Below the pieces are notes generated by a model. The model saw only the letters and a program-made list of their open reading frames with translations. It made no database searches and was not told the DNA's origin. From assembly GCF_018918325.1 (NCBI RefSeq), contig NZ_JAHLQH010000036.1:102370-166369 (forward strand): 64,000 nt of DNA, read 5' to 3'. The first letter of the stretch is position 1; each line of letters begins with the position of its first letter. Of this stretch, positions 45,577 to 55,571 are shown piece by piece. Made by a program: the position numbers and the translations under genes. This stretch comes from Clostridium sp. MSJ-8. GTDB taxonomy: Bacteria; Bacillota; Clostridia; Clostridiales; Clostridiaceae.

Positions 45577-46706
45577 TGAATATATTAACATATTTAGCCT
45601 TGTTTATATTTAGCTTTTCTTTTGCATACATATTTGAAGTTAAGGAAGCTTATATGATTTTTTATTTTATAGCAATGTGTCCTTTTATTGATTTGTTGAC
45701 TGTATTATTGGTCAGAAATAATCTTGAAGTGGATATATTAGTGAAGGATGAATATATTGAAAAAAATAATATAGCATTTAATAAAATTGCATTTAAAAAT
45801 AAAGGAGTTGTACCTATAGCTAGAGTAAAGTATAAAATATTATTAGATGAAAAGTTTATTGTGGTAGATAAACAGTTAAAAGGAGAAATTTCAGTTCAAG
45901 GTAAAGGAATTACATATAAAGATATAAGTGTAAAACCTAAGCATATTGGAGTAGCAACAATTACTATAAAAGATATCAAGATAGAAGGTATATTTGGATT
46001 ATTTAATAGGAATTATAAGGAGGAAATAAAAGGTGAAGTTAAAATCTTACCTTCAATAGTAGATGTAGATAATATTAATTTGCTTATAGGTGAAGGAACA
46101 ATAGGAGATATTGAAATAGAAAATGAATATATAAAAACTGTTGGAGAACCTGGATATGAATATAGAGAGTATATGCCATCAGATCCACTAAGCAAAGTTA
46201 ATTGGAAGCTTTCAGCAAAATCTAATAATTTAATAATAAGAAAAGATGAATCATCAGCACGAGCTAAAAAAACTATCCTTATAGATCCAAGAATAGAAGA
46301 GGCAGAAGATAAGTTAATGATTATTGATTTGTTATTAGAGGGAACATTGGGCATATGTAAGGAAATAATGAGTCTTGAATATGATGCTTCATTAGTATAT
46401 AAAATAGATGATAGATGGCATGAAAAAGTGCTTGAAGACGATGAGAGTATAGGAGATATTAGAAGGATATTGTCAGAGATATGTTTTACAGATGATGATA
46501 GAAGGTTAAATGGAGCAAATATATTTAATGCTAGTGAATATGATGATGTTATAATACTGACAGCATGTAGAGATAGTAGATTGTTAGAGTTTATTGATGT
46601 GATTGAATATGATTGTAATGAGGTATATCTAATAAGTAATAATAAGAGAAAAATTGTTCAAGAGCAATTTTGTTTAAATGAAGATTATAGTTTGGAGAGA
46701 ATATAA
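45576..46706 (+). CDS. DUF58 domain protein
   Basis: 376 residues. Two membrane segments at the N-terminus (about 3-50), then an Ig-like beta region, then the DUF58 signature near residues 190-215 (YREYMPSDPLSKVNWKLSAK) with the conserved RxY...D..R/K pattern, and a vWA-like fold after it (KKTILIDPRIEE). Partner of the MoxR ATPase and TgpA-type proteins; it is proposed to be a substrate or target of the ATPase. Overlaps both neighbours by one base. Confidence 0.9.
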   Translation: MNILTYLALFIFSFSFAYIFEVKEAYMIFYFIAMCPFIDLLTVLLVRNNLEVDILVKDEYIEKNNIAFNKIAFKNKGVVPIARVKYKILLDEKFIVVDKQLKGEISVQGKGITYKDISVKPKHIGVATITIKDIKIEGIFGLFNRNYKEEIKGEVKILPSIVDVDNINLLIGEGTIGDIEIENEYIKTVGEPGYEYREYMPSDPLSKVNWKLSAKSNNLIIRKDESSARAKKTILIDPRIEEAEDKLMIIDLLLEGTLGICKEIMSLEYDASLVYKIDDRWHEKVLEDDESIGDIRRILSEICFTDDDRRLNGANIFNASEYDDVIILTACRDSRLLEFIDVIEYDCNEVYLISNNKRKIVQEQFCLNEDYSLERI

Positions 46707-48913
46707 TGAGAAAATGTATAGATGTAATAAGTAAAAATATTATAGCGCTTATATTTACTATATTAGGTATATCCCTTACATATTATTCTATTGTTGCTGA
46801 TATAAAAATATCTCAAGCTATATTTATGATTGTTCTTATAACTTTATTTTTTGTATGTTATGATATTATGAATCATAATAAAAGTTATAGGGTAATTATA
46901 TTTTCTATAACTTCCATTATAGTTATGCTTTCATCATATTTTATCATAAAGATCTTGGGTAGTGGTAATGAAGCTAGCTACATGATGTGGCTATTTAAAG
47001 CAGAGAGTGAATTATCTTATGAAACATATTATGAGATAGGAACTATTATATTATTATCTTATATATTTGGAGCAATGTATTATTATTTTACAGTGAAGAT
47101 TATAAGAATGCCAATACTTATGCTATTATCTTTTGTAACTCTTATATTATATTTTAGAGGACCTTATGCACAAGATAATATATTTGTATATTTATATATA
47201 ATTTTTTATTTCTTGCTGTATATGAAGAAAAGTGATTTTATTGAAGAATATCTTAGAGATAAAATAAGAATTAAAAATTCGTTGAAATTGGTTATACCTA
47301 TAATAGTTATTATGACAATTATAGCTAGAATATTACCTAATACAAATGTTTTTCCCAATATAGAACCATTAAATGGTCTTAAGGATTATTTACAAGATTA
47401 TAGGACACAGTATTCTCTACAAGATGGAATGATTGAAGATAATACAAGCAAATCTATAACGGAGTCTATGCCTGGAAACCAGGATTATGTTCTATATTCT
47501 TATAAAGGTGAATATATACCATATCTTGTTAATCATGTGTTTGATTATTTTGATACAAGTAATAACACATGGGTGGAAAGTGAGAGGAATAGTGATAAAA
47601 ATTCTTTTATAGCTACATCTGGAGTAGAAAAGCAAACCTTAATAGAGCAATTGCTTATATCACTTAAAAGATATGACAACATACCTCAAGAAGTTAGAGA
47701 AGGTTTACAATTAAATAATAGTGATAATAAAAAAGTTATGAGTATAAAATCAGAGTCGTATTCTTTAAAAAATATGCTTCATCCAGAAAATGTGACGATG
47801 GCTTATTTAGATGACAATGAAGAAGCTATGTTAAGGGTAAATGAAAACAATAGGCTTTTTAAGGGAATAAATGAAAAGTTTTTACCTTCTGAATATGTAA
47901 CTATAGGGTATATAGAAGATGCACCTGAAGGAAATAGTGCAGAAGATTATTTCATGAAATATTTCACAAAAGACAGATATGAAGATCTTATATCTTCTAT
48001 TGCAAGTGAAGATGAAAGTTATGCACAGCAATTAACAGAAAGTATGGAAGAGGTATATTCTGATTATACAAGTTTATCTAAAGATACATCTCAAGATATA
48101 TATAATTTAGCTGCAAAGATAACTCAAAGTAAAGAAAGTATATATGACAAAGCATCAGCAATAGTAGATTATTTTAATAGTGGAAAATATACATATTCAT
48201 TATCTATAGATAATACATCAGCTAGAGATTATTTATCATATTTTCTTTTTGACAGCAAGAAAGGATATTGTGTACAATATGCAACAGCAATGACAATAAT
48301 GTGTAGAACATTAAATATTCCTGCTAGATATGTTGAAGGATATGCAGTTTCACTTGAAAAAGATAGAGTTACAGACGATTATTATAATGTTAATGCTGAG
48401 AGGGCTCATGCTTTTGTTGAAGTATATATACCAGGTTATGGATGGAAGATATTTGATCCAACTCCTGTAAGAGTTGATGTAGAAGAAAATAATTCAAATG
48501 GATTTAGTTTTAATATTCCATATATTAATAAAATAATATATATTGTTAGTGGTGTGGCTGGATTAATAGCAATAGGATATATACTATATAGATTAACTGA
48601 GAGATATAGAAGAATTCATAGATTATCCCAATTACCTTCTAAGGAATACATGTTAGGATTAATAGATGATTCTATAGAAGAAATGAATAAATTAGGATTA
48701 AAGTTATTAAAAGAAGAGACTCTTATGAATTACGCTATAAGGACAGAAAATGATATTCCTTATGATTTAAAACAAATAATAGAATGGTATTATGGTGTAG
48801 CTTATGGAATGAAGCCTATGAAGAAAGAGTATATAAAAAAAGCTATAGAAGTTAATGATAATATTTATAAGTATGTAAAAAAACAAAAGAATGGCAAATC
48901 GAAAAAACATTAA
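46706..48913 (+). CDS. TgpA-like membrane protein with transglutaminase core domain
   Basis: 735 residues. Six or seven membrane segments (residues 10-215), a large extracytoplasmic region with the transglutaminase-like core near residues 500-600, then another membrane segment (about 615-635) and a cytoplasmic DUF4129 tail. The papain-like triad is Cys in KKGYCVQYATAM, His in AHAFVEVY and Asp in KIFDPTP. TgpA in Pseudomonas is an essential inner membrane protein; a protease or transglutaminase activity has been proposed but its substrate is unknown. Third gene of the MoxR operon. Confidence 0.92.
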   Translation: MRKCIDVISKNIIALIFTILGISLTYYSIVADIKISQAIFMIVLITLFFVCYDIMNHNKSYRVIIFSITSIIVMLSSYFIIKILGSGNEASYMMWLFKAESELSYETYYEIGTIILLSYIFGAMYYYFTVKIIRMPILMLLSFVTLILYFRGPYAQDNIFVYLYIIFYFLLYMKKSDFIEEYLRDKIRIKNSLKLVIPIIVIMTIIARILPNTNVFPNIEPLNGLKDYLQDYRTQYSLQDGMIEDNTSKSITESMPGNQDYVLYSYKGEYIPYLVNHVFDYFDTSNNTWVESERNSDKNSFIATSGVEKQTLIEQLLISLKRYDNIPQEVREGLQLNNSDNKKVMSIKSESYSLKNMLHPENVTMAYLDDNEEAMLRVNENNRLFKGINEKFLPSEYVTIGYIEDAPEGNSAEDYFMKYFTKDRYEDLISSIASEDESYAQQLTESMEEVYSDYTSLSKDTSQDIYNLAAKITQSKESIYDKASAIVDYFNSGKYTYSLSIDNTSARDYLSYFLFDSKKGYCVQYATAMTIMCRTLNIPARYVEGYAVSLEKDRVTDDYYNVNAERAHAFVEVYIPGYGWKIFDPTPVRVDVEENNSNGFSFNIPYINKIIYIVSGVAGLIAIGYILYRLTERYRRIHRLSQLPSKEYMLGLIDDSIEEMNKLGLKLLKEETLMNYAIRTENDIPYDLKQIIEWYYGVAYGMKPMKKEYIKKAIEVNDNIYKYVKKQKNGKSKKH

Positions 48914-49005
48914 AAGCATATAGAGATATAATATAACATAAAAGTGAAAGAAATATGGTATAATTGGAATTAAGAATAAGTTATTTAACAAAAGGGGAGA
49001 CGGAT

Positions 49006-49920
49006 ATGCCAATAAAAATACCAGAAGAATTACCGGCTTATAGCGTTTTGAAGGAAGAAAATATCTTCGTTATGAACGACCAGAGAGCAGCAACACAAGA
49101 CATTAGACCACTTAAGATTGCTATACTTAATCTAATGCCACTTAAGATAACATCAGAGAATCAATTGTTAAGATATTTATCTAATAGCCCTCTTCAAGTT
49201 GAGATAGTTCTTATTCAGACTAAAACTTATACATCAAGTAATACTCCTAAAGAGCATTTAGATAAGTTTTATTCTTACTTTGAAGATATAAAAGATCAAA
49301 AATTTGATGGATTAATTATAACAGGTGCACCTGTAGAGCATATGGAATATGAAAAGGTTGCATATTGGGATGAACTTGAGGAGATTATGGAGTGGAGTAC
49401 TACTAATGTATTCTCAACTCTTCATATATGTTGGGGAGCGTTAGCTGGATTATACTATCATTATGGAATACCTAAATATAAATTAGCTGAGAAAATGTTT
49501 GGAGTATTTAAGCACAATATTTTAGATGAAAAGGCAGAACTAACTAGAGGATTAGATGACGTATTTAATGCACCTCATTCTAGACATAGTGAAGTAAGAA
49601 GGGAAGATATCATTAAAGTACCTGAACTTAAAATATTATCTGAATCAGATGAAGCAGGAGTATTTATAGTTGCAACGGAGGATAATAGAAGAATATTTAT
49701 CACAGGACATCTAGAATATGATAGAGATACTCTTAAGGATGAATATTTTAGAGATAAGGATAAAGGCCTTGAAATAAAAGTGCCTGAGAATTATTTCGTT
49801 GATGATGATGATTCTAAGGAACCACTTATGACATGGAGAGGTAGTGCTCATATTGTATTTACTAATTGGTTAAACTACTGTGTATACCAAAATACTCCAT
49901 TTGATATTAATGATCTTTAA
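49006..49920 (+). CDS. metA: Homoserine O-acyltransferase, predicted acetyl-CoA type
   Basis: 304 residues from the ATG at 49006, after AAAGGGGAGA; an extended -10 (TGGTATAAT, ending 48964) precedes it. The nucleophile is Cys142 (HICWGALAG), with the expected later His and Glu in GHLEYDRD. Residue 111 is Glu (TGAPVE), which in Bacillus cereus MetA sets acetyl-CoA use, where succinyl-CoA enzymes have Gly. I therefore predict O-acetylhomoserine as product, for methionine synthesis. There is no room upstream for a SAM riboswitch. Confidence 0.93.
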   Translation: MPIKIPEELPAYSVLKEENIFVMNDQRAATQDIRPLKIAILNLMPLKITSENQLLRYLSNSPLQVEIVLIQTKTYTSSNTPKEHLDKFYSYFEDIKDQKFDGLIITGAPVEHMEYEKVAYWDELEEIMEWSTTNVFSTLHICWGALAGLYYHYGIPKYKLAEKMFGVFKHNILDEKAELTRGLDDVFNAPHSRHSEVRREDIIKVPELKILSESDEAGVFIVATEDNRRIFITGHLEYDRDTLKDEYFRDKDKGLEIKVPENYFVDDDDSKEPLMTWRGSAHIVFTNWLNYCVYQNTPFDINDL

Positions 49921-49939
49921 ATTGTAAAATGTATATTTA

Positions 49940-50094
49940 ATGATTAATATCAAAATTATATGTTTAAGTAAATAATATAATATAATATGTATAAAATCCA
50001 ATGTTATTTTGTTTGCTTAATATTATGTTTGTTATTAGTATCAATATTATATGTTTTCATAAATAGCATAATTTCATTAAGTATTCCTAAATAT
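49940..50094 (+). repeat. Left arm of the foldback element, locus 2
   Basis: Follows metA. Contains GATTAATATCAAAATTATATG, AAAATCCAATGTTATTTT and TTAGTATCAATATTATATG in the order seen in locus 1. It is the inverted complement of 50176-50335. Confidence 0.82.
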
Positions 50095-50175
50095 AAAAAA
50101 ATTAAGTTAGCTAAATGTTGTAAACTCACTAAAGTTCAAACAGTACAACATTTTAAACGCTAACTTAATTTTTTT
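50095..50175 (+). terminator. Compound terminator hairpin, copy T6
   Basis: Outer stem ATTAAGTTAGC/GCTAACTTAAT, inner AAATGTTGTA/TACAACATTT, loop containing AACT/AGTT. Same position in the foldback element as T2 but with different paired sequences. Confidence 0.88.
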
Positions 50176-50605
50176 ATAATAAGAAATCCTAAAATTCATT
50201 ATGAAGATTTATTCAAAGCAATAATATTGATACTAAAAAAGAAAATCATAATATTAACATTATCAAATAACATTGGATTTTTCATTATAATAATATTATT
50301 TTACTTAAAGCAATAATTTGATATTAATTAACTGAAAAGATAAGTAATCAAAACAATATATTCAATAATTTTTTTAAGTAAGAACTACTGAATACTTAAG
50401 ATACTTGAAATAATCCAGATACACTAAAAATCACCATAACGCTTAAATAATTAAAATATAATAAGCTTAGTAGAAGTAACCATTATTGTTAAGGTTAGAA
50501 TTATAGGTAGATATAGAATAATATAACCATGAAGAATTATAGATTAGTATAAATAATATGGAACAATAGGTTACTGAACTAATGCTATTATATTTTAATT
50601 ATAAA
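50176..50605 (+). repeat. Repeat unit 1 of locus 2 (core E)
   Basis: Right arm, then the block AAGTAAGAACTACTGAATACTTAAG and core E at 50449-50600. Same order as in locus 1. Confidence 0.85.
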
Positions 50606-51001
50606 CATTCATTATGAAGATTTATTCAAAGCAATAATATTGATACTAAAAAAAAATCATAATATTAACATTATCAAATAACATTGTATTTTTCATTATA
50701 ATAATATTATTTTACTTAAAGCAATAATTTGATATTAATTAACTGAAAAGATAAGTAATCAAACAATATATTAGATAATTTTTTTAAGTAAGAATTAGGA
50801 TACTTGTAATAATATAGATACACTAAAAATCACCATAACGCTTAAATAATTAAAATATAATAAGCTTAGTGGAAGTAACCATTATTGTTAAGGTTAGAAT
50901 TATAGGTAGATATAGAATAATATAACCATGAAGAATTATAGATTAGTATAAATAATATGGAACAATAGGTTACTGAACTAATGCTATTATATTTCAATTT
51001 T
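50606..51001 (+). repeat. Repeat unit 2 of locus 2 (core F)
   Basis: Tandem copy at a period of about 412 bp, diverged with small deletions. Core F is at 50848-50999, with the last end changed to ATATTTCAATT. The remaining 51002-51131 holds the focA leader. Confidence 0.85.
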
Positions 51002-51131
51002 AATTATCAATGTTTTTACAAAATTACATATTATATTTTAATTTAACACGAAAAATAATTGTAATAATTCTAATATTATTGTAAAATCGATAAGTAAAAA
51101 ACAAAAGAAAAACTTAAGAGGAGAAAAAAGA

Positions 51132-51902
51132 ATGTACGCAGAAGAACTAGAAATTGTAGCACAATCAGCTAAAAAGAAGGCTAAATTATTTGAGGCAGGG
51201 AGATGGAAATATTACTGTGCAAGTATGTTAGGAGGATTATATGCATGTTTTGGAGCAATACTAGCGTATACAATAGGGGCAGTATTTCATGAGGCTAACT
51301 CTCCATATGGTAAAATAGCTATGGGATTATCATTTGGTATTGCATTATGTTTAATTTCATTTGCAGGGGCAGAATTATTTACAAGTAATACATTTGTAAT
51401 GACAGTAGGTCTTGAGAAGAAAAAGACAAGTTTTAAAGATTTTCTTAAAATAACATCAGCTAGTTGGACATTTAATTTTGTAGGATCTGTAATAGCAGCA
51501 TTATTGTTTGTAATGGCAGGTGTAATAAGTACATCTACAGGAGAATACTTAACACATATAATAGAAGCTAAGATAAGTTATTCACCTATGGAATTAATAA
51601 TAAGAGGAATGTTATGTAATACAATGGTATGTTTAGCAACTTGGTGCACATACAAGATGAAAAATGAAGCTGCTAAAGTAATTATGTTATTATGGTGTGT
51701 ATTAACATTTATGATAGCTGGGTTTGAACATAGTATAGCTAATATGGGAATAATGTCAATGGTGTATTTTTGGCAAAAAACTACGATTATTACGTTGTCA
51801 GGAATATTATATAATTTATTTTTTGTTACAATAGGTAATATAATAGGTGGTGCAGTAGTAATTGGATTAGGATATACATATATATCAAGAAATAAAGAAT
51901 AA
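51132..51902 (+). CDS. FocA/NirC family formate-nitrite transporter
   Basis: 256 residues with six membrane segments of the FNT fold, forming a pentameric channel. The FNT signature is in LFTSNTFVMT (first re-entrant loop, near residue 80) and NMVCLATW-like NTMVCLATW in the fourth segment region (near 160). Substrate may be formate, nitrite or hydrosulfide; the sequence alone does not decide. In a fermentative anaerobe formate or hydrosulfide is plausible. The ATG follows AGAGGAG. The potD-like gene is 23 nt downstream, so they probably share a transcript. Confidence 0.9.
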   Translation: MYAEELEIVAQSAKKKAKLFEAGRWKYYCASMLGGLYACFGAILAYTIGAVFHEANSPYGKIAMGLSFGIALCLISFAGAELFTSNTFVMTVGLEKKKTSFKDFLKITSASWTFNFVGSVIAALLFVMAGVISTSTGEYLTHIIEAKISYSPMELIIRGMLCNTMVCLATWCTYKMKNEAAKVIMLLWCVLTFMIAGFEHSIANMGIMSMVYFWQKTTIITLSGILYNLFFVTIGNIIGGAVVIGLGYTYISRNKE

Positions 51903-51925
51903 TATAAGATAAGGGGGATTATAAA

Positions 51926-52975
51926 ATGAAAAAAAGTAAGGTAATAATAAGCATTTTATTTTTATGTATGATGGTATCATTTATAGGATGTTCATCATCG
52001 GAGGACAAGAAGAAAACTATTAATTTTTTAAACTATGGAGCTAACATAGACGAAGAAAGTTTAGAATTATTTGAAGAGAAATACAATATTGCAGTTAATG
52101 AAGAAACTTTTGATGATATGGAGGAGATGTATACAAAAGTTTCTTCGGGAGCTGTAAAATATGATGTGATACTTGTATCAGATAATCTTATGGGACGTAT
52201 GATAGATGAAGGCTTACTTCAAGAACTAAATAAGGATAATCTACCTAATCTAAAGGAGATGGACAGTACGTATATGGATTTAGATATAGATAAAGGCAAC
52301 AAATATTCAGTTCCTTATATGTTTGGTACAGTTGGTATAATATACAATACAGATTATGTAGATGATCCAGTAGATAGCTGGGACATATTGTGGAATGAAA
52401 AATACAAAGGTGAAATATTCATGTTTGATACTTATAGAGATACAATGGGAGCAGCACTTAAGAAATTAGGCTATTCAATGAATAGTACAGATGAAAGTGA
52501 GATAAATGCAGCAAGAGATTTACTTATAGAACAGAAACCACTAGTAGAAATATATGGGGTAGACATAGGTACTGAAACTATTGCTTCTGGAGATACATAT
52601 ATTAATATGATATGGTCTGGAGAAGGATTGAATTTAGAAGCAGAATATGACAATTTAAAATATATTGTTCCAAAAGAAGGTGCGAATTTCTGGATAGATA
52701 GTTTATGCATTCCTAGTAATTCAGAGAATAAGGAAGACGCAGAGAAACTTATTAATTTTTTAAGTGGAAAAGATGCACAATATAGAATTGCAGATGAAAT
52801 TGGATATGTAACACCTAATAAGTTAGCAAGAGCGATGCAACCTGATAATGTTAAGAATAATCCTAATGCATATTATGATCAAGAATTTTTGAATAAATGT
52901 GAGATGTATAAGGATTTAGATAAGAAAACAAAAGAATTATATGATGAAGCTTGGAATGAAATAAAAAGTAAATAA
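51926..52975 (+). CDS. Spermidine/putrescine-binding lipoprotein (PotD-like), without its own ABC genes
   Basis: 349 residues. A lipoprotein signal of about 23 residues ends in the lipobox FIGC, so the protein is anchored outside the membrane. The mature part is a class II periplasmic-type binding protein with NFLNYGANIDEE near the start and the family blocks PYMFGTVGIIYN and YINMIWSGEG. PotD-type proteins bind spermidine or putrescine, and related ones bind other cationic compounds. No potA, potB or potC genes are nearby; the neighbours are focA and DUF3867. Preceded by AAGGGGG. Confidence 0.88.
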   Translation: MKKSKVIISILFLCMMVSFIGCSSSEDKKKTINFLNYGANIDEESLELFEEKYNIAVNEETFDDMEEMYTKVSSGAVKYDVILVSDNLMGRMIDEGLLQELNKDNLPNLKEMDSTYMDLDIDKGNKYSVPYMFGTVGIIYNTDYVDDPVDSWDILWNEKYKGEIFMFDTYRDTMGAALKKLGYSMNSTDESEINAARDLLIEQKPLVEIYGVDIGTETIASGDTYINMIWSGEGLNLEAEYDNLKYIVPKEGANFWIDSLCIPSNSENKEDAEKLINFLSGKDAQYRIADEIGYVTPNKLARAMQPDNVKNNPNAYYDQEFLNKCEMYKDLDKKTKELYDEAWNEIKSK

Positions 52976-53045
52976 TTATTTCTAGTTTATTTAATATATT
53001 TGATATATAATAGATAATAAATATGTTAAGAGGAGTTGAAAGTAT

Positions 53046-53606
53046 ATGAGCGATGATAGAATAATTGATTTCAACGAGATGAAGAATAAAGCAAAAGAAA
53101 AAGATGTTGATAAGTTCGAAGAATATATGTATTCTCAGATGTATAAAATGTCTAGTGGAAATATATCAATGGCTGATTTTACTAAAGAAATTTACAAATA
53201 CATGGAAGAAAATAATATTTCTCAAGACAAGTTTATTAATATTCAAAAGAAGCTTATGGAGAGATATGGAGTTGATACTTCAGCAATTGAAGAACAACTT
53301 AAGGACATGGGCGTAGATATGGCTAATATTGGTACAGACTATGAATCTATAAGAAAAACCATGAGCTTTCAAGAGAAATACAAAGATAGATTAAAGCCAG
53401 CTAATATACTTAAGTATTACATAAAAAATGACAAAAACAATCTAGAGATTATAATTAATGCAGAAGAAGTAATACTACAAAGTGAAGGCAAGATAGATCT
53501 AAATGATATAGAGCTTAATGAATTCTTATGCTCATATAAGAAATTAATAGAAGATAAGAACCTTGCTATAAAGGTATGTGAAAATGTAAAAACATATGAT
53601 TATTAA
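53046..53606 (+). CDS. DUF3867 family protein
   Basis: 186 residues, with no membrane segment or signal. It starts MSDDRIIDFNEMKNK after AAGAGGAG and is mostly helical and charged. It matches the clostridial DUF3867 pattern with the FEEYMYSQM and VDTSAIEEQL regions. No function is known. It is 16 nt ahead of the ABC-F gene and has a -10-like TATAAT at 53006-53011, so it may lead that transcript. Confidence 0.75.
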   Translation: MSDDRIIDFNEMKNKAKEKDVDKFEEYMYSQMYKMSSGNISMADFTKEIYKYMEENNISQDKFINIQKKLMERYGVDTSAIEEQLKDMGVDMANIGTDYESIRKTMSFQEKYKDRLKPANILKYYIKNDKNNLEIIINAEEVILQSEGKIDLNDIELNEFLCSYKKLIEDKNLAIKVCENVKTYDY

Positions 53607-53621
53607 GGAGTAAAAGCAAAC

Positions 53622-55178
53622 ATGAGTATAGTAATAGTAAAAAACATGAGTCATGGGTTTGGAGATAGAGCAATCTTTGAAGATGTTTCTTTTAGATTAT
53701 TAAAAGGAGAACATGTAGGTTTTGTAGGGGCCAATGGTGAAGGAAAATCTACATTTATGAATATAATAACAGGAAAGCTTATGCCCGATGAAGGTGATGT
53801 AATATGGTCTAATAATGTTAGGGTAGGCTATATGGATCAGCATGCTGTATTACAGAAGGGACAGACCATAAGAGAAGCCTTAAGAGAAGCATTCAAGTAT
53901 CTATTTGATATGGAAACAGAGATGAATTCATTATATGAGAAGATGGGAGATTGTACTCCAGAGGAACTAGAGAAGATGTTAGAGAGAACAGCTGTTATTC
54001 AAGACCTTTTAGATAATAATGGATTCTATATGATAGATGCCAAGGTAGAAGAAGTAGCAAAAGGCTTAGGGTTAGTAGATGTAGGACTAGATAAAGATGT
54101 AGATGACCTATCAGGTGGGCAGAGAACCAAGATTCTATTAGGAAGATTATTATTACAGAACCCAGATATACTATTACTAGATGAACCTACGAATTACCTA
54201 GATGAAGAACATATAGAATGGCTTAAGAGATATCTTCAGAATTATGAGAATGCGTTTATACTTATATCTCATGATATCCCTTTTTTGAATTCAGTAGTTA
54301 ATCTTATATATCATGTTGATAATAAGAAGATTAATAGATATGTAGGAGATTATAATGAATTCAAGAGATTATATGAAGAGAAGAAAAAGAGACTAGAACA
54401 GGCATATGAGAAGCAACAGAAGGAGATAGCTAGACTAGAGGATTTTGTTGCTAGAAATAAGGCTAATGTAGCAACTGCCAATATGGCAAAGTCTCGTCAG
54501 AAGAAGCTAGATAAGATGGAGAAGATAGAATTAGCTAAGGAAAAACCAAAGCCTGAGTTTACATTTAAAACAGCTAGAACATCAGGTAAACTTATATTTG
54601 AAACAAAAGACTTAGTAATAGGATATGATAGTCCTCTTACTAAACCTCTTAACTTATATCTAGAGAGAAATCAAAAGGTTGCATTAGTAGGAGCTAATGG
54701 GTTAGGAAAATCAACCTTACTTAAAAGTTTATTAGGAATTATCAAACCTTTAAGTGGAGAAGTAATAAAAGGAGATTATCAGCAAATAGGGTATTTTGAA
54801 CAAGAAGATAGAAGTGGAAATACTAATACTTGTATAGAAGAAGTGTGGAGTGAATTTCCTTCTTATACACAATATGAGATAAGAGCAGCCCTTGCAAAAT
54901 GTGGTTTAACAACTAAGCAGATAGAATCGAAGATAATGGTTCTATCAGGTGGAGAAGCTGCTAAGGTTAGGTTATGTAAGATACTTAACAACGAAACTAA
55001 TATATTAGTTCTAGATGAGCCTACTAACCACTTAGATCAAGATGCTAAAGATGAGCTTAAGAGAGCGTTGAAGGAATACAAAGGAACTATATTACTTGTA
55101 TCCCATGAACCGGAATTCTATAGAGATGTAGTTAATGAAATTTGGGATTGTGAAGAGTGGACATTAAAAACTGTATAA
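53622..55178 (+). CDS. ABC-F family ATPase (YkpA/YbiT-like)
   Basis: 518 residues with two ABC domains and no membrane segments. The first has Walker A GANGEGKST (about 37-45), signature LSGGQ near 165 and Walker B LLLDEPTNYLD; the second has GANGLGKST near 352, LSGGE near 443 and LVLDEPTNHLD. A P-site-tRNA-interacting linker (about 240-310, basic, helical) joins them. ABC-F proteins bind the ribosomal E site and influence translation or antibiotic resistance; YbiT-like members are housekeeping. Specificity is not evident. The ATG follows AAGGAG. Confidence 0.93.
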   Translation: MSIVIVKNMSHGFGDRAIFEDVSFRLLKGEHVGFVGANGEGKSTFMNIITGKLMPDEGDVIWSNNVRVGYMDQHAVLQKGQTIREALREAFKYLFDMETEMNSLYEKMGDCTPEELEKMLERTAVIQDLLDNNGFYMIDAKVEEVAKGLGLVDVGLDKDVDDLSGGQRTKILLGRLLLQNPDILLLDEPTNYLDEEHIEWLKRYLQNYENAFILISHDIPFLNSVVNLIYHVDNKKINRYVGDYNEFKRLYEEKKKRLEQAYEKQQKEIARLEDFVARNKANVATANMAKSRQKKLDKMEKIELAKEKPKPEFTFKTARTSGKLIFETKDLVIGYDSPLTKPLNLYLERNQKVALVGANGLGKSTLLKSLLGIIKPLSGEVIKGDYQQIGYFEQEDRSGNTNTCIEEVWSEFPSYTQYEIRAALAKCGLTTKQIESKIMVLSGGEAAKVRLCKILNNETNILVLDEPTNHLDQDAKDELKRALKEYKGTILLVSHEPEFYRDVVNEIWDCEEWTLKTV

Positions 55179-55235
55179 TGGAAGGAAAATTACTTGTATA
55201 AAAAGTTATATAATACGTGTAATTAATATAAATCT

Positions 55236-55268
55236 TAAAGAGTTGGATACAAATCTGACTCTTTTTTA
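55236..55268 (+). terminator. Terminator after the ABC-F gene
   Basis: AAAGAGT/ACTCTTT with a 14-nt loop and T run. The following 55269-55571 holds no gene; a hexamer inverted repeat ATGTAA-TAGG-TTACAT at 55525-55540 is near the start of the next gene. Confidence 0.75.
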
Positions 55269-55571
55269 ACGTATAGGAAAGTATAAAACTTTTTTGAGAG
55301 TGAGTACTGATTATTACTGCTTTCCTTAATATGTAAGTTTGTAAAAACGTTAAAAATAATTGTAGTGAAATAAAGAATAGAAAAACAAAATAATTGTTTA
55401 TATTTCCATATTTGTATGGATTAATTGAATAAAAGTGAATAGTATGATAAAATTTCAATGAAAAGAATAATATATTAGAAAGAGTATATTATAAAATATT
55501 TTAAGTTTAAAAGTTTGTTAAGAAATGTAATAGGTTACATGTTATAGGAAAGATATTTGGGGGAAAATATA

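Noticed and set aside
48914..49005. SAM or T-box riboswitch before metA
   Set aside because: Fewer than 95 nt separate the genes and no such core is visible.
55132..55458. Reverse-strand reading frame of 108 codons after the ABC-F gene
   Set aside because: It overlaps the ABC-F end and its terminator, and shows no family features.
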